Shown: piece by piece, positions 18,130 to 27,398 of the stretch
Layout: each line of letters starts with the position of its first letter
Position numbering within the stretch: position 1 is the first letter of the stretch
Origin: Ignavibacteria bacterium
Lineage (GTDB): Bacteria; Bacteroidota; Ignavibacteria; Tepidaquicellales; OLB5
Reading direction: 5' to 3'
Length of the DNA: 49,406 nucleotides
NCBI GenBank assembly: GCA_030835085.1
Contig: JAUQWQ010000052.1
Coordinates: 1 to 49,406, forward strand
Made by a program: the position numbers and the translations under genes
Notes under the pieces: model-generated
Seen by the model: only the letters and a program-made list of their open reading frames with translations
What the model was told of the DNA's origin: nothing
The model's database searches: none

Positions 18130-18507
18130 CTATTTTACACTCTCAACTTTATATCCCGCTGATGTGATAGCTTCTTTTATAGCATCGGGATTTGTTTTCG
18201 CTGGATCAAAGGATGCCTTAACCGTATTTGATTTAAAATCAGCCATTACATCTTTTACTCCATCAACTTTCTTAACCTTGCTTTTAATGGTGTTCTCACA
18301 TCCCGTACATGTCATTCCAGATGTATGTATCTCAACCGCCTTATCTGTAGCTGATACTTCAAGAGTTTTGCTCTCGTTTTTCTGTTCAGTGTTTGTTGTC
18401 TTGTTATCGGTTTTGGTTTCGGTGGTTGATTTGTCATCTGTTTTACCGCAGCCAATTATCAGTACAGCAATAAACATGGCTATAATAGAAGTGAACTTGG
18501 TTTTCAT
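18130..18507 (-). CDS. heavy-metal-associated (HMA) domain lipoprotein, MerP-like
   Basis: 125 aa. A lipoprotein signal with lipid-carrying Cys20 (VLIIGC) is followed by a low-complexity Thr/Lys/Asp linker (about 22-48) and a C-terminal HMA domain with the metal-binding motif GMTCTGCENT (Cys67, Cys70) and the typical ending ITSAGYKVESV. It would bind Cu+ or another soft metal in the periplasm; anchoring on a lipid tail differs from soluble MerP. A TAnnTTTG-like box (TATTTTTG) lies on the minus strand at 18537-18544. Confidence 0.88.
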   Translation of the reverse strand: MKTKFTSIIAMFIAVLIIGCGKTDDKSTTETKTDNKTTNTEQKNESKTLEVSATDKAVEIHTSGMTCTGCENTIKSKVKKVDGVKDVMADFKSNTVKASFDPAKTNPDAIKEAITSAGYKVESVK

Positions 18508-18595
18508 GGTATTGTTTAAATGGATTTATATTCAGGCAAAAATAGAATAAATTTATCGTTATTAATAACTATATATATAGTATAATAATTTCAAA

Positions 18596-18817
18596 TTGAA
18601 AATTACAGTCAAAGTTAAGCCGAATTCCAGGGAAAATTCAATAAAACAGGTTGAAAGCGGTATTTATGAAGTTAAGGTATCCGTTCCGCCTGAAAAGGGA
18701 AAAGCTAATCAAAAAGTAATAGATTTGCTTGCAAAAGAGCTTAGAATTGCAAAATCCCGGATTAGCCTAATTAGAGGTGAATCCTCCAGAGAAAAAATAT
18801 TCACAGTAGAAGATTAA
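18596..18817 (+). CDS. DUF167/YggU family protein
   Basis: 73 aa, the small alpha/beta DUF167 (UPF0235) fold. It shows the family phrases VKPNSREN, VSVPPEKGKANQKVIDLLAK and SLIRGESSREK. The start is TTG; the first conserved strand begins at residue 2 and no ATG is available. Function of the family is unknown, although it is widely conserved. The gene is monocistronic, divergent from the HMA lipoprotein. Confidence 0.88.
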   Translation: MKITVKVKPNSRENSIKQVESGIYEVKVSVPPEKGKANQKVIDLLAKELRIAKSRISLIRGESSREKIFTVED

Positions 18818-18946
18818 AACAACTTACAGCTTTTTCTGCTATAACATTATTCAATTAACCCTTTTAGTTATTAAAATACCAAATATATATACTTAATTAT
18901 TCATATATTTGTTAATTAACCCGCAAATTTTAAATTTATATCACAA

Positions 18947-21430
18947 ATGAAAAAAATATTTCTGTTTCTTTTATTGACTTCATTTATTCCTTTGCTTACA
19001 TGGTCGCAGGATGATGGTGAAGGCAACGAGACACCCGAAAGAATCAAGCAGCGCGAAATGTTCATTCACGAACGACGCGCAGGCGGTCCGCATATGCTCT
19101 ACACCCCAAACGCATATGAAAATGCTTTGTTCCAGAAAAGTACGATGATGAAAGATAAGGACCTCGAGGGAAGCCAGACCAGAATGATCAGCTGGCAGAC
19201 TGCTAACCCCAAAGGTTTGTATTATTCAAGGACCGGTAATAATTATATTTCAGGCAGAACAAATTCAATAGCGTTTATTGTTGGCCAGCCGAACATTTTT
19301 TACATTGCTGCTGCACAGGGCGGCGTATGGAAAACACTCAACGGCGGTGTGAACTGGATAGCGCTCACTGAAGATCTTTCAACCTTAGCATGCGGCGATG
19401 TTGTTGTTGATCCTGTTAATCCGAACGTAGTATATCTTGGTACCGGTGAGCTCAATTATTCAGGTGATAGCCAGTATGGCGATGGTATATTCAAATCAGC
19501 TGATGGCGGCTTAACCTGGCTGCAGGTAGCCCCGGGAAGTCTTGTGGGCACAAGATGTTCTTACATGGCTGTTGACCCGGTGAATAACAATAATGTTTAT
19601 TTTGCAGGAAGCCTGGGCGTTTTTAAATCAACAAACGCAGGCATAAACTGGGTAAATATGAACAGCGGTACAAATGCGAATTGCCTGATTATCGATCCGC
19701 TTGCTCCGCTTACAATATATATTACAATCGGCGGTACAAATGCCGGTGCTGTAAAAAAATCAACTGATGGCGGCACTACATGGGTTACACTTGCAGGCGG
19801 CCTGCCGGGAAGTATGGGCAGAATTCAGCTTGCTATGGCACCCAGCAATTCACAGATATTATATGCCAGTATTGCAGCCGCTTCCGGCGGTTCATTGCTG
19901 GGACTTTACAGAACAACTGACGGCGGAACAACATGGACCTCACAGGCAACTTCACCAAATTACCTTGGTTCACAGGGATGGTATGATAACGCTGTTATTG
20001 TTCACCCCACTGACCCGAATATTGTAGTGGTCGGCGGTCTGGACCTGTACGTATCAACAACCGGCGGTACCGGACTTGTACAGAAAAGCTCATGGTCAAC
20101 ATCAAGCTCACAAAATATGACTCATGCTGATATACACAGGCTTGCATATAACGGTACAAATCTGTACTGCATGTCTGATGGCGGAGTTTATAAATCAACC
20201 AATAATGGAAACAATTGGATCGATCTTAATTACGACCTTTCAACGCTGCAGTATCAAAGCGCTGATTATGATATAACTAATACCGCGATGTTACAGGGCG
20301 GCACGCAGGATAACAATAAGATGACCTCTACCAACGCGGGGGTTGACTGGAACCAGAGAACAACTGGCGATGGCGGTTACACAATTGTTGACCCGGTTAA
20401 TACAAATTATGTTTACGGACAGTATGTAAACGGTTCAATTCAGCGTTCTACAAATACAGGCGTAGGTTTTACAAATATTACACCAAGCGGTTCCACAGGC
20501 GGTTTGTTCTACAATCCGTATGAAATGGCTCCGGGTGACCACAATACTATAGTGTTCGGAAGAGCTGATATATGGAAAACCTCCAATGCGCAGACAGCAA
20601 CTACTACAAGCGGCTGGACGCAGATTGCAACAACAACAATTGTTGGCGGAAGCGTTTCGGCAATTGGTATCAGCTGGATAAATACCGGAAAGATATATAT
20701 TGGTACATCTAACGGTAGAATACTCACAACAACAAATAACGGCACTAACTGGGCAACACAAACAGGTTTTGCTTACGTAAGCGATTTTACCGTTGACCAA
20801 TCCAACGATAATATATGCTACGCAACACTTGGCGGCACAGGAGGTACACATGTTTTAAAAACAACCAACGGCGGCACGAACTGGGTGAATATCACAAGCA
20901 ACATGCCGAATATTGCCGCAAACTCAATTGTACTCAGAACAGCAGCTCCACGAATGATAATAGTAGGTACTGATATCGGTGTATTCCAGTCAGTGGATGA
21001 AGGCGCAAGCTGGGTTTCATTTAACAGCGGCATGCCGGTTAATGAGATTTATGACATGAAATATAAACAGTCTGCTGGTATTATTCTTGTTGCAACTCAC
21101 GGCAGGGGATGCTGGACATTTGACCTTGGCTCTGTACTTGGTACTGATCCGTATTCAGTAATTCCAAAAACATTTGAGCTCAGCCAGAATTTTCCCAATC
21201 CGTTTAACCCGGAAACTAAAATAAAATTTGCATTGCCAAAAAATGGTAATGTGAAAATATCTGTATTTGACGCATTGGGCAAACAGGTTGAAGAACTTGT
21301 CAATTCTGATTTCAATGCAGGCACTTATGAAGTTACATGGAACGCCTCAAATTATTCCAGCGGTGCTTATTTCTACAGGCTGGAAACTGACGGCTTCGCT
21401 GAGACCAAACAAATGATACTTGTAAAATAA
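18947..21430 (+). CDS. T9SS-sorted VPS10/sortilin-like beta-propeller protein
   Basis: 827 aa, signal peptide FLLLTSFIPLLTWS. After a charged segment (RIKQREMFIHERRAG), repeated blades carry BNR boxes: GGVWKTLNGGVNW, GIFKSADGGLTW, VKKSTDGGTTW, LYRTTDGGTTW and VYKSTNNGNNW, with xxDPxNPNxVYxG between them, as in sortilin-type or xyloglucanase-like propellers. The sorting domain begins near residue 748 (QNFPNPFNPETKI, Phe for Tyr) and ends KQMILVK. No catalytic acid is recognisable. It is the largest cargo of the array and has its own terminator. Confidence 0.9.
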   Translation: MKKIFLFLLLTSFIPLLTWSQDDGEGNETPERIKQREMFIHERRAGGPHMLYTPNAYENALFQKSTMMKDKDLEGSQTRMISWQTANPKGLYYSRTGNNYISGRTNSIAFIVGQPNIFYIAAAQGGVWKTLNGGVNWIALTEDLSTLACGDVVVDPVNPNVVYLGTGELNYSGDSQYGDGIFKSADGGLTWLQVAPGSLVGTRCSYMAVDPVNNNNVYFAGSLGVFKSTNAGINWVNMNSGTNANCLIIDPLAPLTIYITIGGTNAGAVKKSTDGGTTWVTLAGGLPGSMGRIQLAMAPSNSQILYASIAAASGGSLLGLYRTTDGGTTWTSQATSPNYLGSQGWYDNAVIVHPTDPNIVVVGGLDLYVSTTGGTGLVQKSSWSTSSSQNMTHADIHRLAYNGTNLYCMSDGGVYKSTNNGNNWIDLNYDLSTLQYQSADYDITNTAMLQGGTQDNNKMTSTNAGVDWNQRTTGDGGYTIVDPVNTNYVYGQYVNGSIQRSTNTGVGFTNITPSGSTGGLFYNPYEMAPGDHNTIVFGRADIWKTSNAQTATTTSGWTQIATTTIVGGSVSAIGISWINTGKIYIGTSNGRILTTTNNGTNWATQTGFAYVSDFTVDQSNDNICYATLGGTGGTHVLKTTNGGTNWVNITSNMPNIAANSIVLRTAAPRMIIVGTDIGVFQSVDEGASWVSFNSGMPVNEIYDMKYKQSAGIILVATHGRGCWTFDLGSVLGTDPYSVIPKTFELSQNFPNPFNPETKIKFALPKNGNVKISVFDALGKQVEELVNSDFNAGTYEVTWNASNYSSGAYFYRLETDGFAETKQMILVK

Positions 21431-21441
21431 ACTAAAAATTG

Positions 21442-21470
21442 AAAAGGACGCTTAAAAGCGTCCTTTTTTA
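21442..21470 (+). terminator. Rho-independent terminator
   Basis: Twelve-bp stem AAAAGGACGCTT / AAGCGTCCTTTT with a 2-nt centre, then T residues. Confidence 0.9.
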
Positions 21471-21525
21471 TTATATAATAATCTGCAATATTTGTATGAC
21501 TTTAAATTTATAATATCTTAAAATT

Positions 21526-23643
21526 ATGAAAATATTATCCCTGCTTATTTGCCTCATACTCTCCAATCAGTCAGTTAATTTATATTCCCAATTTACATGG
21601 CAGCAGTTAAACGGCCCGCAAGGCGGAATAGTATCTGAAATAAAGAGCAATTCATCAGGTACTCTGTTTATGGGCTCTTTGGGCGGCGGTGTTTTCCGTT
21701 CAACTGATAACGGATTAACATGGAGTCAGAAGATCAATGGTTTTCCGTCCCCGGTTTTTGATGATGGCACAGTTACCCTTGCAATTGCAAATGATGGTGA
21801 TGTATTTGCATCTTGTTTTAATAATGGAGTCTTCAGATCCACAAATAATGGCGAAAGTTGGATAAATACCAATATTCCAAACTCATTCATAACAGGAATA
21901 GTAATTGATCAGTATAAACGTGTTTATGCAGCTGCCGGCGGCGGCGGAGGTGTATTCGTGACTACGAATAACGGATTGAATTGGGTGCAGAAAAATAACG
22001 GTTTGCCTGAATCTATACATATAAGAACAATATGTCTTACAGCAGCCGGTGAATTAATTATTGGCTCTACATCCGGTAATAATTTATCAATTTACATGTC
22101 AACAAATTATGCTGAAAGCTGGATTCCCGGTACACAGGTAAATACATATCCGGATCATATTGTCTCTTATGGAAGCTATATTTTTTCGGCATCACATGGT
22201 CTGGGTGTATTCAGGTCAACTAATTCCGGCGCAAATTGGATTCCTGTAAACAGCGGATTAACGAATAATAAAATCAACCGTTTGTTTATTAACAATAGCC
22301 AGATATTGGCAGCATCAGATTCCGGTGTGTTCCGTTCAACTAACTATGGCAATAACTGGGTTAAGATTGGATTTAACTACAACAGAATAACTGAAGTGAA
22401 CATAACCCCATCCGGTGTAATTTTAGCTGCAGTTACAGCGGAAGGAATCTTCAGGTCTTCAAACAACGGCTTAAACTGGGTAAGTTCTTCCGCCGGATTT
22501 AATTGCAGCGGTATAGCATCGGTTTCCGTTTCAGGAAGTAACCTGTTTGCAGGTACTGCGTATAACGGATTGTTAAGGTCCACAGATAATGGAAATTCGT
22601 GGCTTAAACTCTCGGGCGGCTTTAAGGGGTCATCATGCGAACTCATATTCACAGCCCCGGGGAATGTTCTGCTTGCACAAAGTGATTCTGGTTTTTTCCG
22701 TTCAACAAACAACGGCAGCAATTGGCAAATGCTAATGAGCGGGTATATATCTTTCAATAATATTGTGAGCAATCAAAGCGGTATGTTGTTTGCATCAGGC
22801 TCTTACCCTTCATTTGGTGTATGGAAATCGACTAACAACGGGCTGAACTGGGATATGACAGATCCTAATTTTATGTCTTCGGTCTATTCACTCTGTGTTA
22901 CACCAAACGGGAATTTGTTTGCCGGAACGGCGGGCGGCGGCGTTTACCGTTCAATCAACAACGGTACCAACTGGCTGCAGGCGCACCCATACGCATCTGT
23001 TGTTTCACTGACAGCTGCTCCAAATGGTTACGTTTACGGATGTTTTAACAGTGTTTCAGGTGGTCAGAACGGTATATACAGGTCAACAAATTACGGAGTG
23101 AGCTGGAGCATAGTAGGTTTGCCTAATACCGATTATTTTTATGTCAAAAGTAATTCAGCCGGTCATATTTTTGCCGGCGGGTTCTATGGCTCGGGAGTAT
23201 TTAGATCCACAAATAACGGGTTGAACTGGTTCGAAGTCAATTCGGGTATCTATAATAAGATGATTACCGCTGTACATTTTGATAATGCAGGATTTGGATA
23301 TGCCGGCACTCATTTCGGGGGATTGTATAAAACCAATATTTCAACGATCGGTCTTATAAGTATATCAACGGAAGTTCCGGATGAATTTTCACTCTCACAA
23401 AATTATCCAAATCCGTTTAACCCTGTTACAAATATTGAATTTGTGCTTCCTGAAAAGTCATTTGTGAGGCTTGCTGTATTTGATATTACCGGAAGGACAG
23501 TTGAAATACTTGTAAAAGAAGAGCTTTCAGCAGGTACCTACAAAGCCGACTGGAATGCTGCAAACTATTCCAGCGGTATTTACTTTTACAGGCTGGAAAC
23601 CGATAATTTTTCTGAAACTAAAAAAATGATTTTGGTTAGATAA
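21526..23643 (+). CDS. T9SS-sorted BNR-repeat beta-propeller protein
   Basis: 705 aa with a signal peptide (LSLLICLILSNQSVNLYS). More than ten blades repeat the unit GVFRSTNxGxxW followed by an Asn/Gly-rich turn, spaced roughly 40-45 residues, enough for two consecutive propellers. The type A sorting domain begins near residue 625 (QNYPNPFNPVTNI) and ends KKMILVR, with Arg instead of the usual final Lys. The high similarity between blades suggests growth by internal duplication. Likely a surface or secreted binding protein; no enzyme signature is seen. Confidence 0.9.
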   Translation: MKILSLLICLILSNQSVNLYSQFTWQQLNGPQGGIVSEIKSNSSGTLFMGSLGGGVFRSTDNGLTWSQKINGFPSPVFDDGTVTLAIANDGDVFASCFNNGVFRSTNNGESWINTNIPNSFITGIVIDQYKRVYAAAGGGGGVFVTTNNGLNWVQKNNGLPESIHIRTICLTAAGELIIGSTSGNNLSIYMSTNYAESWIPGTQVNTYPDHIVSYGSYIFSASHGLGVFRSTNSGANWIPVNSGLTNNKINRLFINNSQILAASDSGVFRSTNYGNNWVKIGFNYNRITEVNITPSGVILAAVTAEGIFRSSNNGLNWVSSSAGFNCSGIASVSVSGSNLFAGTAYNGLLRSTDNGNSWLKLSGGFKGSSCELIFTAPGNVLLAQSDSGFFRSTNNGSNWQMLMSGYISFNNIVSNQSGMLFASGSYPSFGVWKSTNNGLNWDMTDPNFMSSVYSLCVTPNGNLFAGTAGGGVYRSINNGTNWLQAHPYASVVSLTAAPNGYVYGCFNSVSGGQNGIYRSTNYGVSWSIVGLPNTDYFYVKSNSAGHIFAGGFYGSGVFRSTNNGLNWFEVNSGIYNKMITAVHFDNAGFGYAGTHFGGLYKTNISTIGLISISTEVPDEFSLSQNYPNPFNPVTNIEFVLPEKSFVRLAVFDITGRTVEILVKEELSAGTYKADWNAANYSSGIYFYRLETDNFSETKKMILVR

Positions 23644-23666
23644 TATTGAAGGTCCGGCTGGATGTC

Positions 23667-23702
23667 AAAAATGATGCATAATTCATTATGCATCATTTTT
23701 TA
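23667..23702. terminator. bidirectional terminator
   Basis: A near-perfect 16-bp-arm palindrome centred at 23682-23684: AAAAATGATGCATAAT / ATTATGCATCATTTTT. It serves the + strand propeller gene and the convergent SPYFN-family gene, whose stop lies inside the T-run. Confidence 0.85.
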
Positions 23703-25178
23703 TTTATTGTTCTGAATTTCGTTTATCTTTTCTATGAACCAGTCTTTATACAGCACGTTTTCTGAGCCTTCTACATCTGTTTTCAGGCCAATTAGCTCAA
23801 ATTCATTATGATCCTCTTTCAGTTTCAGCAGCCGGGCGTATATATTAAGCATCTTTAAGTTCTTAACTCTTTCATCTTCGGTCAGCTCCTTATTGCTGTT
23901 CAAAAACTCCCTGAATGAGGCAATAAGTGATAAAGCAGATTCAAGAAGGTTCAGCTCATAGTAGTTCAGCAGCTGAATTTTTCTTACATCAAGCTTGTAA
24001 AGGTTTATATCATATTTTACCCTGTTAAGATAGTCCAGTGATTCCTCATATTTTTTTTCGAAGAACTTGTTGTAACTGCTAAGCAGGTTAAACAGGTTTT
24101 CCCTGTGTTCAGGGGTTACTTCATTTATATATTTCTTAAGGAATTTTCTCATCCATTCATACTCTTTAAGCCTGGTAGCAGTCAAAAAAACTGCCCTGAA
24201 TGAAATAGCGTCAAAGTAGCTTTTATCGCTTTCCCTGTAGATCTTTTTCTTCAGTCTGAAATTTATGATATCAAATGTATCCCGGTAGTTTTCAATCGCT
24301 GAATTGTGCATCATCCGGAATGAAAACAACCCGTATAATGCGTCTGTGACCTCGAACTGGAAAGCCTTATCGAATTTATTGATGTTTTTGAATACAAACT
24401 CTTTTGCCTTTTTGAAATATTCATCGTTTTGGGGTACCCTGAATGACATAAGGATATAATAGAATATCGCAACTATCTCATGATCTTTGCTCTTCATACT
24501 CTGCATTTGCTCAATTGACTGCTGTACCAGCCCGGTATCGAGCTGTTTCCTGATATGAGCCATTGCGGGATTTTCGCTCTCATTCAGATTAAAATTCATA
24601 CCAAGGCTTTCAAAATCAAATCTCTGCCTGAAGGCGTGTATGAAATAGTATTTCAGAAGCTCGTTGCTCTCTTCATTACCTGTGGAATTCAGCTTTGCGC
24701 GCCTGCTTCTGTGATAGAGGAAATTCCTTTCAATTAATGCCAGCCGGAATTTATGCAAAAAATTTGTATCACTGTATTTTGTTTTGTTAAGTTCTGCCCT
24801 CAGGTTTTTCAGCTCAATTTTGAAGAGCTCATCAGCCCTCATTGATTCAAGCTTTTCTATCATATCAACACGGGAAGTAAAACCGTTTGTTCTGTAACTT
24901 TCCACCGCAAGGAATTCACGCGCATGCAGGTACAGCTCAGAGCTAAGGTTTTTGTATACCTGGATATTATATTTGCTTCCGGGATAAAGACTTACATAAA
25001 TTTCCGCCTTTTTTATTTTTTTCTCATCAAATTCCGGGGCATGTTTTATGAGCTTATCGTACAGCAGAACAAGTTTGCTTTTGTTATTGAAATAGGGCGA
25101 GCAAAGAAACTCCCTGAACCTGGTTTGCTCCTTTTTGTTCAGCCTTCTTAACAGCAGAATTATTTTACTTGTAACCAT
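23700..25178 (-). CDS. unrecognised all-helical protein, SPYFN family, copy 2
   Basis: 492 aa, soluble, mostly helical, Lys/Glu-rich. It shares with copies 1 and 3 the N-terminal block (FLCSPYFNNKSKLVLLYDKL, then a YNIQVYKNL segment), the TPR-like middle (FEKKYEESLDYL, YKLDVRKIQLLNYYE, IASFREFLNSNKEL) and the C-terminal KDWFIEKINEI. No catalytic motif or DNA-binding domain is evident. It is divergent from the T9SS cargo at 25461, itself a paralogue of the cargo beside copy 1, so the two-gene arrangement has been duplicated or kept together. Confidence 0.85.
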   Translation of the reverse strand: MVTSKIILLLRRLNKKEQTRFREFLCSPYFNNKSKLVLLYDKLIKHAPEFDEKKIKKAEIYVSLYPGSKYNIQVYKNLSSELYLHAREFLAVESYRTNGFTSRVDMIEKLESMRADELFKIELKNLRAELNKTKYSDTNFLHKFRLALIERNFLYHRSRRAKLNSTGNEESNELLKYYFIHAFRQRFDFESLGMNFNLNESENPAMAHIRKQLDTGLVQQSIEQMQSMKSKDHEIVAIFYYILMSFRVPQNDEYFKKAKEFVFKNINKFDKAFQFEVTDALYGLFSFRMMHNSAIENYRDTFDIINFRLKKKIYRESDKSYFDAISFRAVFLTATRLKEYEWMRKFLKKYINEVTPEHRENLFNLLSSYNKFFEKKYEESLDYLNRVKYDINLYKLDVRKIQLLNYYELNLLESALSLIASFREFLNSNKELTEDERVKNLKMLNIYARLLKLKEDHNEFELIGLKTDVEGSENVLYKDWFIEKINEIQNNK

Positions 25179-25262
25179 ATTAGTTACGTAATTTACAAAT
25201 TTTCAGAGAAATAATCATTATTAATATTAGTTATTTCAGGTTACCATTAAAAAAAAATCTTT

Positions 25263-25293
25263 TTGCCTTATAATGGAATGAACGTTATAATTG
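25263..25293 (+). promoter_or_regulatory. candidate Bacteroidota-type promoter for the cargo at 25461
   Basis: TTG at 25263-25265, 20-nt spacer, TATAATTG at 25286-25293: one mismatch to TAnnTTTG. Predicted transcription start near 25298, just ahead of the structured leader. Confidence 0.5.
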
Positions 25294-25299
25294 CCGTGT

Positions 25300-25412
25300 A
25301 ATATGTTACCGGTGAGAGAATATGATAAATAATATTTGTCCTCTCACCGGGCATGGCCGGGCTTAAAAGAGTGCCCCTGATTCCGGATTAAGGAGCACAC
25401 TTTGCCGGCCGA
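25300..25412 (+). ncRNA. structured 5' leader, unidentified
   Basis: Three helices can be drawn. P1 is CCGGTGAGAG (25309-25318) with CTCTCACCGG (25341-25350), a perfect 10-bp stem. P2 is GGCCGG (25355-25360) with CCGGCC (25405-25410), enclosing P3, GTGCCCCT (25371-25378) with AGGAGCAC (25391-25398, one mismatch). There is no T-run, so it is not a terminator. About 50 nt later come AAAAGGAG and the ATG at 25461. It does not match cobalamin, TPP, SAM, FMN, c-di-GMP or ydaO consensus as I know them. It could be a riboswitch-like leader, a protein-binding site or a mobile palindromic element. Confidence 0.45.
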
Positions 25413-25460
25413 TCCATAAAAATTATCGTTTTACAAAAACAATATAAAAGGAGCTTTAAA

Positions 25461-27284
25461 ATGAATTATCCAAAAGTAATTTTTATGTGCCTGGCAATTA
25501 TTTTTTTATATTCTGCCATATTGGCACAAACTGATATTACACCTGAAACGAAGATGAATCAAAGCAGCACAAGGAAAGTTTCAGGCAATGAAAATCTATA
25601 TCCCGGCTTAACCAGAACTTCAAATGTTCCGCAGCAGCTTTTGAGTGAATATAATGCGGCAGTTGATGCCGGCAATGAATCAGAAAAAGAGAGGCTTGGC
25701 ATTGAAATGGAAAAATACCTGGATAAGCCTTCAGTATCCAATATTGACCCAAATACATTATTTATCCCTGAAAAAAATAATGAGCCACCATTTGTAAATG
25801 ACTGGTATCTGAATGATGTAATGATAACAAATTCTGATGTAGCAACTGCCGGAGGCTACAGGCAAATTGACCTGAAACAGGCTGAAGATGGCTGGTTGTA
25901 TATGGCTGTTAACACAAGGAATCCAGGCGGCGGATTTAACGCTCTGGCTAGAGTATACCGCTCAAGCAATGGCGGAGCAAACTGGGCATTTGTTCAGGGA
26001 TGGCAATCAACCAATTACTGGAGCTCAATATCAATGCTGGTGGAAAGCAGGAATAATAATATACCAGACTCGACAAGGATTCTGCTTTATGTAACTTCCA
26101 GCCCGAATTTAAATTTTAACGATGCGTTTTTAGCCGTTGTAAGCTTTACAAGGAATGGAACAGGAACTTATTCAAATGTTGTTGCTAACCCCAGCGCCGG
26201 AAACCGATTTGCAACCGTATCAGCCTGCAGTGACGGGATGTTCTCTTCAAGTACAACTTATATGCATATTGTTGTCAGGGAAGAGACCAATGGTGGCGGG
26301 GTGTTTACCGCTTTACATCATTTCCGCACTATAAACTGGGGATTTGCACACACAAGCGCTTCGTATCCTCTGGCATTTGAAAATTACTACCCAAGAGCTG
26401 CATTTTCAAATGAAACAGGAAATGACTCAATTTATATCGCTTTTGAAAGAAGGGTTGCAAATGATGAATGGGAGATCCGCCTGCTTGCTACTAGCGAAAT
26501 TCCTTCAGTAAGTTACCAGCTGCGTTACATAACTGATGCCACAAGCGGCACACTGTATAAAAGACCCGATATCACTATTCAGCAGCGCGATTTTAATCTG
26601 CCGCAGCAGATACTTGTTACCAGTACAAAAAATGACAGGGCAGTGTATCACGGTTCAACTGATGGAGGTGCGAGCTGGAATGTTGATCTATCCCTGGGAC
26701 TTGCAAACCAGCCGGTTGATTTTACTTCCTGCAATTCTGATTCAATGACAGCAGGCGGCGGGTATTTTATAGCAGCGTATGTTGATCTAAACGGTGATTC
26801 TGTAAATGTACGGCGCGGCGTTATAGGCTCAATGGGAAATATTTTACACAGAAGGAACAGCCTGCAGAGCACCGGAACGCTTGCACCGGAATGCGCAATT
26901 TACAGGGAAGGCAGCACGAAATACAGCGCTCTTGTTTATGCCGGGTCAGGCCCGACAAGCGTCTATTACAATATGGAAAACCTGGTTACCGGTATTCAGC
27001 CGATAGGAAGCAATATCCCGGATAAATTCGGTCTATCACAAAACTACCCCAACCCGTTTAACCCGGTTACTAATATTGAGTTCGCAGTTCCGAAGTCATC
27101 ATTTGTGAAACTTGTTATTTATGATATTACAGGCAGTCTTGTAGAAACATTGGTGGCTCAGCAGCTTAACCCCGGTACTTATAAAGCTGACTGGAATGCA
27201 TCAAAATTTTCCAGCGGCATCTATTTCTACAGCATTCAAACAGATGGATTCGCTGAAACCAGGCGGATGGTACTGATCAAATAA
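25461..27284 (+). CDS. T9SS-sorted secreted protein (paralogue of 9984)
   Basis: 607 aa with a signal peptide (CLAIIFLYSAILAQ) and a ribosome-binding site (AAAAGGAG) before the ATG. It aligns without large gaps to the cargo at 9984: pro-region LLSEYNAAVDAGNESEKERL, then NDWYLNDV, GGYRQIDLKQAEDGW, SMLVESRNNNIPDSTRIL, VANPSAGNRF, TIQQRDFNLPQ and SSNGGANW-type BNR boxes. The sorting domain begins near residue 526 (QNYPNPFNPVTNI) and ends RRMVLIK. A beta-propeller is likely; the ligand is unknown. It is divergent from SPYFN copy 2 and preceded by a structured leader its paralogue lacks. Confidence 0.9.
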   Translation: MNYPKVIFMCLAIIFLYSAILAQTDITPETKMNQSSTRKVSGNENLYPGLTRTSNVPQQLLSEYNAAVDAGNESEKERLGIEMEKYLDKPSVSNIDPNTLFIPEKNNEPPFVNDWYLNDVMITNSDVATAGGYRQIDLKQAEDGWLYMAVNTRNPGGGFNALARVYRSSNGGANWAFVQGWQSTNYWSSISMLVESRNNNIPDSTRILLYVTSSPNLNFNDAFLAVVSFTRNGTGTYSNVVANPSAGNRFATVSACSDGMFSSSTTYMHIVVREETNGGGVFTALHHFRTINWGFAHTSASYPLAFENYYPRAAFSNETGNDSIYIAFERRVANDEWEIRLLATSEIPSVSYQLRYITDATSGTLYKRPDITIQQRDFNLPQQILVTSTKNDRAVYHGSTDGGASWNVDLSLGLANQPVDFTSCNSDSMTAGGGYFIAAYVDLNGDSVNVRRGVIGSMGNILHRRNSLQSTGTLAPECAIYREGSTKYSALVYAGSGPTSVYYNMENLVTGIQPIGSNIPDKFGLSQNYPNPFNPVTNIEFAVPKSSFVKLVIYDITGSLVETLVAQQLNPGTYKADWNASKFSSGIYFYSIQTDGFAETRRMVLIK

Positions 27285-27310
27285 TCTGATAGTTACTAAA
27301 CAGGTTGCTT

Positions 27311-27345
27311 AACAGGCATTAATAATATCAATGCCTGTTTTGATA
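27311..27345 (+). terminator. Rho-independent terminator
   Basis: Ten-bp stem AACAGGCATT / AATGCCTGTT with a 9-nt loop, then TTGATATTTT. Confidence 0.75.
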
Positions 27346-27398
27346 TTTTAAAAAATTATACACAAAAAAAATTTGTAAATAATTAAATAATATTAAGT

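Noticed and set aside
20435-20851. 138-codon Cys-rich minus-strand ORF inside the propeller gene at 18947
   Set aside because: The Cys-rich composition comes from antisense reading of repeated Gly/Thr/Asn codons; the other strand is clearly coding.
21526-23643. Repetitive DNA suggesting a CRISPR or satellite array
   Set aside because: The periodicity is protein-coding (BNR blades) in one long frame, without identical repeats or spacers.
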